Under the pieces are notes generated by a model. That model did not search any database. It worked only from the letters and a program-made list of their open reading frames with translations, and was not told where the DNA came from. This document shows positions 4,849 to 8,226 of a DNA stretch of 8,226 nt, piece by piece. The position numbers and the translations under genes are program-made. This DNA comes from Planctomycetota bacterium (GTDB taxonomy: Bacteria; Planctomycetota; Phycisphaerae; FEN-1346): positions 1 through 8,226 of the forward strand of contig JAPLML010000196.1 in NCBI GenBank assembly GCA_026387055.1, written 5' to 3'. Positions within the stretch are counted from its first letter, which is position 1. Every line of letters starts with the position of its first letter.

Positions 4849-7185
4849 ATGAGATTCCCCGCAGAGTACCTGATGGGTTGCGTCGCCGCGGCAGCCGTCG
4901 GCCTGGCGACGTCGATCCCTGCTTGGGCTGCCGAGTCCGTCGGCGGAGGGACCGACATGAGACTCTGGTACGAGAGGCCCGCAGCGCAGTGGGTCGAGGC
5001 GCTCCCGATCGGCAACGGCCGCTTGGCGGCGATGGTCTTCGGAGAGACCGAGAACGAGCGCGTTCAACTCAACGAATGCACCCTCTGGGCCGCCGGGCCG
5101 TATGACCCGAATCACCCCGACGCGCTGGCGGCCCTGCCCGAGGCCCGCCGCCTCATCTTCGAGGGCAAGTGGCAGGAGGCCCAGAACCTCGTCGGGGCCA
5201 AGATGATGGCCCGGCCCTTGCAGCAGATGCCGTATCAGCCCGTCGGCGACCTGCGCTTGAGTTTCCCCGGTCACGCGGCGGCCGCGGACTATCGCCGCCA
5301 ACTCGATCTCGACACGGCCGTTGCCTCGACCACCTATACCGTGGGCGGCGTGGAGTTCACACGCGAGATTCTCTCAAGCCCGGTTGACCAAGTCATCGCC
5401 ATGCGCCTCACAGCCAGCAAGCCGGGCCAGATCAACTTCACGGCGGCAATGGCGAGTCCCCAAAAGGTGAGCGTGGAGGCCGAGGCCCCCGACATGCTCG
5501 TGATGAGGGGCCAGGGCGGCGACGCGCGCGGGATCAAGGGCGTCCTGAAGTTCCAGGTCCGCGTGCGAGTCCTCGCGCAGGGCGGGAAGACCGAAGTCGA
5601 GAAGGACAAGGTCACGGCGACCGGCGCCGACGCGGCCACGATCCTGATTGCGGCCGCCACGAGTTACAGGAACTACAAGGATACGAGCGGCGACCCGGAG
5701 GCCCTCGCCAAGGCGTACATCGAGAAGGTGGGCACGAAGGCGTTCGACAAACTCCGCGCCGACCACGTGACGGAGCACCAGCGGCTCTTTCGGCGCGTCC
5801 GCCTAGACCTGGGCGCTACCGATGCCGCTAAACTCCCCACCGACCAGCGGATCAGGAATTTCGCGAAGGCGAGCGACCCGGCCCTGGCCGCCATGTACTT
5901 TCAGTTCGGGCGGTACCTGCTCATCTCATGCTCGCGGCCGGGGGGCCAGCCGGCGAATCTCCAGGGCATCTGGAACGAGAGCATGGGGCCGCCGTGGGAC
6001 TCCAAGTACACCATCAACATCAACACCGAGATGAACTACTGGCCCGCCGAGCCGACGAACCTGGCCGAGTGCACCGAACCGCTCACGCGCATGGTCCTTG
6101 ACATCGCCGAGACCGGCGCCCGCACGGCCAAGGTCAACTGGGGCGCGGGCGGATGGGTGTGCCACCATAACACCGACCTGTGGCGCGCTACGGCCCCTAT
6201 CGACGGCCCCACGTGGGGCTTCTGGCCGACCGGCGGGGCGTGGCTCTGCAAGAACCTCTGGGACCGCTACGAGTTCTCCGGCGACAAGGCGTACCTGGCG
6301 AAGGTCTATCCAGTCATCAAGGGGGCCGCTCAGTTCTTCCTCGACACGCTGGTCGAGGAGCCCAAGCACAAGTGGCTGGTCACGTGCCCGTCGCTGTCGC
6401 CCGAGAACACGCACCCCGGCGGGGTAAGCATCTGCGCCGGCCCGACCATGGACATGCAGATCATCCGCGACCTCTTCTCCAGCGGCATCCGGGCCGCCGA
6501 AATCCTCGGCCTCGACGAGGACTTCCGCCGGAAGGCGGCCGCGGCGCGCGAGCGCCTTGCCCCCAACCAGATCGGCAAGGCCGGCCAACTCCAGGAATGG
6601 CTCGACGACTGGGACCTGCAGGCGCCTGAGATCCAGCACCGCCATCTCTCGCACCTGTACGGGCTGTATCCGAGCAACCAGATCACGAAGCGCGGCACGC
6701 CGGAGTTGTTTGCGGCGGCGAAGAAGTCACTCGAGATCCGCGGCGACGGCGGCACTGGATGGAGCATGGCCTGGAAGATCAACCTCTGGGCACGCTTCGA
6801 GGACGGCAATCACGCCTACAAGATGCTCTCGAACCTCATCTCCGGCGGCACGGCCCCCAACATGTTCGACCTGTGTCCGCCGTTCCAGATCGATGGCAAT
6901 TTCGGCGGCACGTCTGGGGTGGCCGAGATGCTCCTCCAGAGCCGGGGCGGCGAGGTGTGCCTCCTGCCAGCCCTGCCGAGCGCCTGGCCCGAGGGAAGCG
7001 TCAAGGGCCTTTGCGCCCGCGGCGGGTTCGAGGTCGATATCGCGTGGAAAGACGGCCGCCTCGTTGAGGCCACGATCCGTTCGTTGCTGGGCAATCCATG
7101 CAGTGTTCGGCTGGGAGAAAAGGTGGTACGATTCGCCACGCAGCGGGGTGAAGTCCATCAACTGGGCGCCGACTTAAGCAGGTAG
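4849..7185 (+). CDS. Secreted glycoside hydrolase family 95 (alpha-L-fucosidase type)
   Basis: A 778-residue exported inverting enzyme predicted to release terminal alpha-L-fucose, or the related alpha-L-galactose, from plant, algal or host glycans. The signal peptide ends near IPAWA (about residue 27). The N-terminal beta-sandwich starts with MRLWYERPAAQWVEALPIGN, the classic GH95 opening, followed by GRLAAMVFG and the LNECTLWAAGP element. The (alpha/alpha)6 barrel carries YTININTEMNYW, with N390 and N392 as the pair that activates the water; HHNTD at 439-443; LSPEN with E519 as general acid; GDGGTGWSMAWKI; and PPFQIDGNFGG with D682. These correspond to the Asn/Asn, Glu and Asp residues established for the Bifidobacterium bifidum enzyme AfcA. 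All are present, the length is normal for single-domain GH95 proteins, and no break is seen. Fucose versus galactose specificity is not decidable here. It is probably co-transcribed with the next gene, 31 bp downstream. Confidence 0.94.
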   Translation: MRFPAEYLMGCVAAAAVGLATSIPAWAAESVGGGTDMRLWYERPAAQWVEALPIGNGRLAAMVFGETENERVQLNECTLWAAGPYDPNHPDALAALPEARRLIFEGKWQEAQNLVGAKMMARPLQQMPYQPVGDLRLSFPGHAAAADYRRQLDLDTAVASTTYTVGGVEFTREILSSPVDQVIAMRLTASKPGQINFTAAMASPQKVSVEAEAPDMLVMRGQGGDARGIKGVLKFQVRVRVLAQGGKTEVEKDKVTATGADAATILIAAATSYRNYKDTSGDPEALAKAYIEKVGTKAFDKLRADHVTEHQRLFRRVRLDLGATDAAKLPTDQRIRNFAKASDPALAAMYFQFGRYLLISCSRPGGQPANLQGIWNESMGPPWDSKYTININTEMNYWPAEPTNLAECTEPLTRMVLDIAETGARTAKVNWGAGGWVCHHNTDLWRATAPIDGPTWGFWPTGGAWLCKNLWDRYEFSGDKAYLAKVYPVIKGAAQFFLDTLVEEPKHKWLVTCPSLSPENTHPGGVSICAGPTMDMQIIRDLFSSGIRAAEILGLDEDFRRKAAAARERLAPNQIGKAGQLQEWLDDWDLQAPEIQHRHLSHLYGLYPSNQITKRGTPELFAAAKKSLEIRGDGGTGWSMAWKINLWARFEDGNHAYKMLSNLISGGTAPNMFDLCPPFQIDGNFGGTSGVAEMLLQSRGGEVCLLPALPSAWPEGSVKGLCARGGFEVDIAWKDGRLVEATIRSLLGNPCSVRLGEKVVRFATQRGEVHQLGADLSR

Positions 7186-7204
7186 ATCCCGAACCTACTC
7201 AATC

Positions 7205-7211
7205 AAGGGAG
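7205..7211 (+). promoter_or_regulatory. Ribosome binding site for the DUF2341/LamG gene
   Basis: AAGGGAG lies five bases before the ATG at 7217, within the 31-bp gap after the GH95 stop. No terminator or promoter fits in that gap, which supports co-transcription. Confidence 0.7.
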
Positions 7212-7216
7212 CCGCT

Positions 7217-8226
7217 ATGAGAAAGCAGATTGTCGGTGCCGTACTTCTTGCCGCCACCGCACTGGCGGGTCTGTCAAGCGCTGCGGAGGACAAGCCCGCC
7301 AATGCCTCCGCTCAATACCAGGGCTGGCAACACTCCGGTTCCATCTACCTGCTCACCACGCCCGAAGGCGCGAACCTGCCGGCATCGGCTTCGGAAGACG
7401 GATTCCCGTTGCTGGTGCGGCTGCACAAGGACTTCTTCAACTTCGGCCAGGCCAAGGCCCAGGGAGAGGACATCCGTTTCTCCACCAGCACAGGCGCACC
7501 GCTGGCCTACCAGATCGACGAATGGGACGCGGCCGCCGGAACGGCCAGCATCTGGGTGAGAATACCCAACATCAAGGGCAGCGCGCGCCAGGAGATCAAG
7601 CTGCATTGGGGCAAGGCCGATGCCACCGGTGAATCCAGCGGGTCGGCCGTGTTCAATGAGTCGAACGGATACCTGAGCGTCTGGCACATGAACGATCCGG
7701 TGAAGGACGAAGTCGGCACGCTCGAATCGAAGGATACAGGCACCACGTTTGCTGCCGGCATCATTGGCAAGAGTCGGCACTTTGACGTGGGCAAGGGGAT
7801 CAACTGCGGGGAGAAGATCACCACGTATCCTGCCGGCTCCAGCCCGCATTCTTCTGAAGCGTGGTTCCGGGCCGAAAAGCCGAATGCGACCATCCTGGGC
7901 TGGGGCAACGAGCAGGCCCAGGGCAAGGTGGTGATGCAATTCGCCAGTCCGCCGCATATCAATATGGACTGCTATTTCTCCGGCGGAAATGTCGCGAGTG
8001 GTACCACGATTCCCATGTCCCAATGGACGCACGTGGTTCACACCTACAGGAATGGAGAATCACGTATCTACGTGAACGGAGTGCTCGACGGCGCCAATAC
8101 GTCCAGAGGAGGCCCGCTGGCGATCAAGAGTCCGGCGAGGATGTATATGGGCGGCTGGTACAACAACTTCAACTTCGTCGGCGACATCGATGAGGTACGC
8201 ATTTCCCAAGTGACACGCTCCGCCGA
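7217..8226 (+). CDS. Secreted DUF2341 + LamG-like protein (3' end outside window)
   Basis: The reading frame is open from the ATG to the right edge (336 complete codons), so the protein is partial. The signal peptide is MRKQIVGAVLLAATALAG with cleavage near LSSA (residue 22). Residues about 36-136 match DUF2341: GWQHSGSIYLLTTPEGANLP, then FPLLVRLHKDFFNF, GEDIRFSTSTGAPLAYQIDEWD and IKLHWGKADA, the fold also found in MotA/TolQ-associated and glycan-binding proteins. Residues about 151-333 match a LamG/concanavalin-like jelly roll: GYLSVWHMND, SSEAWFRAEKPNATILGWGN, WTHVVHTYRNGESRIYVNG and the closing GDIDEVRIS (from G322). Proteins with this N-terminal pair in planctomycetes and relatives often continue into Ig-like repeats and an SGNH/sialate O-acetylesterase-like domain. 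That is recall and cannot be seen here. The likely role is glycan binding or deacylation beside GH95. Confidence 0.85.
   Translation, partial: MRKQIVGAVLLAATALAGLSSAAEDKPANASAQYQGWQHSGSIYLLTTPEGANLPASASEDGFPLLVRLHKDFFNFGQAKAQGEDIRFSTSTGAPLAYQIDEWDAAAGTASIWVRIPNIKGSARQEIKLHWGKADATGESSGSAVFNESNGYLSVWHMNDPVKDEVGTLESKDTGTTFAAGIIGKSRHFDVGKGINCGEKITTYPAGSSPHSSEAWFRAEKPNATILGWGNEQAQGKVVMQFASPPHINMDCYFSGGNVASGTTIPMSQWTHVVHTYRNGESRIYVNGVLDGANTSRGGPLAIKSPARMYMGGWYNNFNFVGDIDEVRISQVTRSA

Noticed and set aside
7186..7216. Possible terminator after GH95 (GTAG...CTAC)
   Set aside because: Only a 4-bp stem and no T-run; the spacing and ribosome binding site favour co-transcription.

Overview
The window is a GC-rich stretch of bacterial chromosome carrying secreted glycan-degradation genes. 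All four real genes are on the + strand and each begins with a signal peptide. The gene families (a PDZ + DUF6288 protein, a levanase-type GH32 with an N-terminal beta-sandwich extension, a GH95 fucosidase and a DUF2341/LamG protein) and the lack of SusC/SusD or TonB genes point to the PVC group. A planctomycete is most likely, with Lentisphaerae/Kiritimatiellae or Verrucomicrobia as alternatives. This placement rests on family knowledge; the window holds no marker gene.

Layout. Positions 1-178 hold nothing I can name. At 179-385 lies the C-terminal stub of an IS3-type transposase (+ strand). A secreted PDZ + alpha/alpha-toroid protein (DUF6288) runs from about 420 to 2060. The gap that follows (2061-2328) contains a second, unrelated transposase stub on the - strand (about 2090-2285). 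GH32 (2329-4482) is complete, with all three catalytic carboxylates present. The 366-bp gap after it begins with the orphan C-terminal tail of a uroporphyrinogen-decarboxylase-like protein (about 4503-4634). It continues with four copies of a 7-bp motif in both orientations, a candidate sigma70-type promoter and a ribosome binding site. GH95 (4849-7185) is complete, with its catalytic Asn/Asn, Glu and Asp. After only 31 bp comes a DUF2341 + LamG protein (7217 onward) that runs off the right edge.

How it may work together. GH32 would cut beta-fructans (levan or inulin type), GH95 would release terminal alpha-L-fucose (or alpha-L-galactose), and the DUF2341/LamG protein probably binds or deacylates glycans. 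GH95 and DUF2341 look like one transcription unit; GH32 and DUF6288 look separately transcribed. The three broken gene ends between intact genes suggest a region repeatedly rearranged by insertion sequences and deletions, a loading zone for carbohydrate-active genes rather than a single dedicated operon. I see no RNA gene, CRISPR array, or convincing rho-independent terminator.
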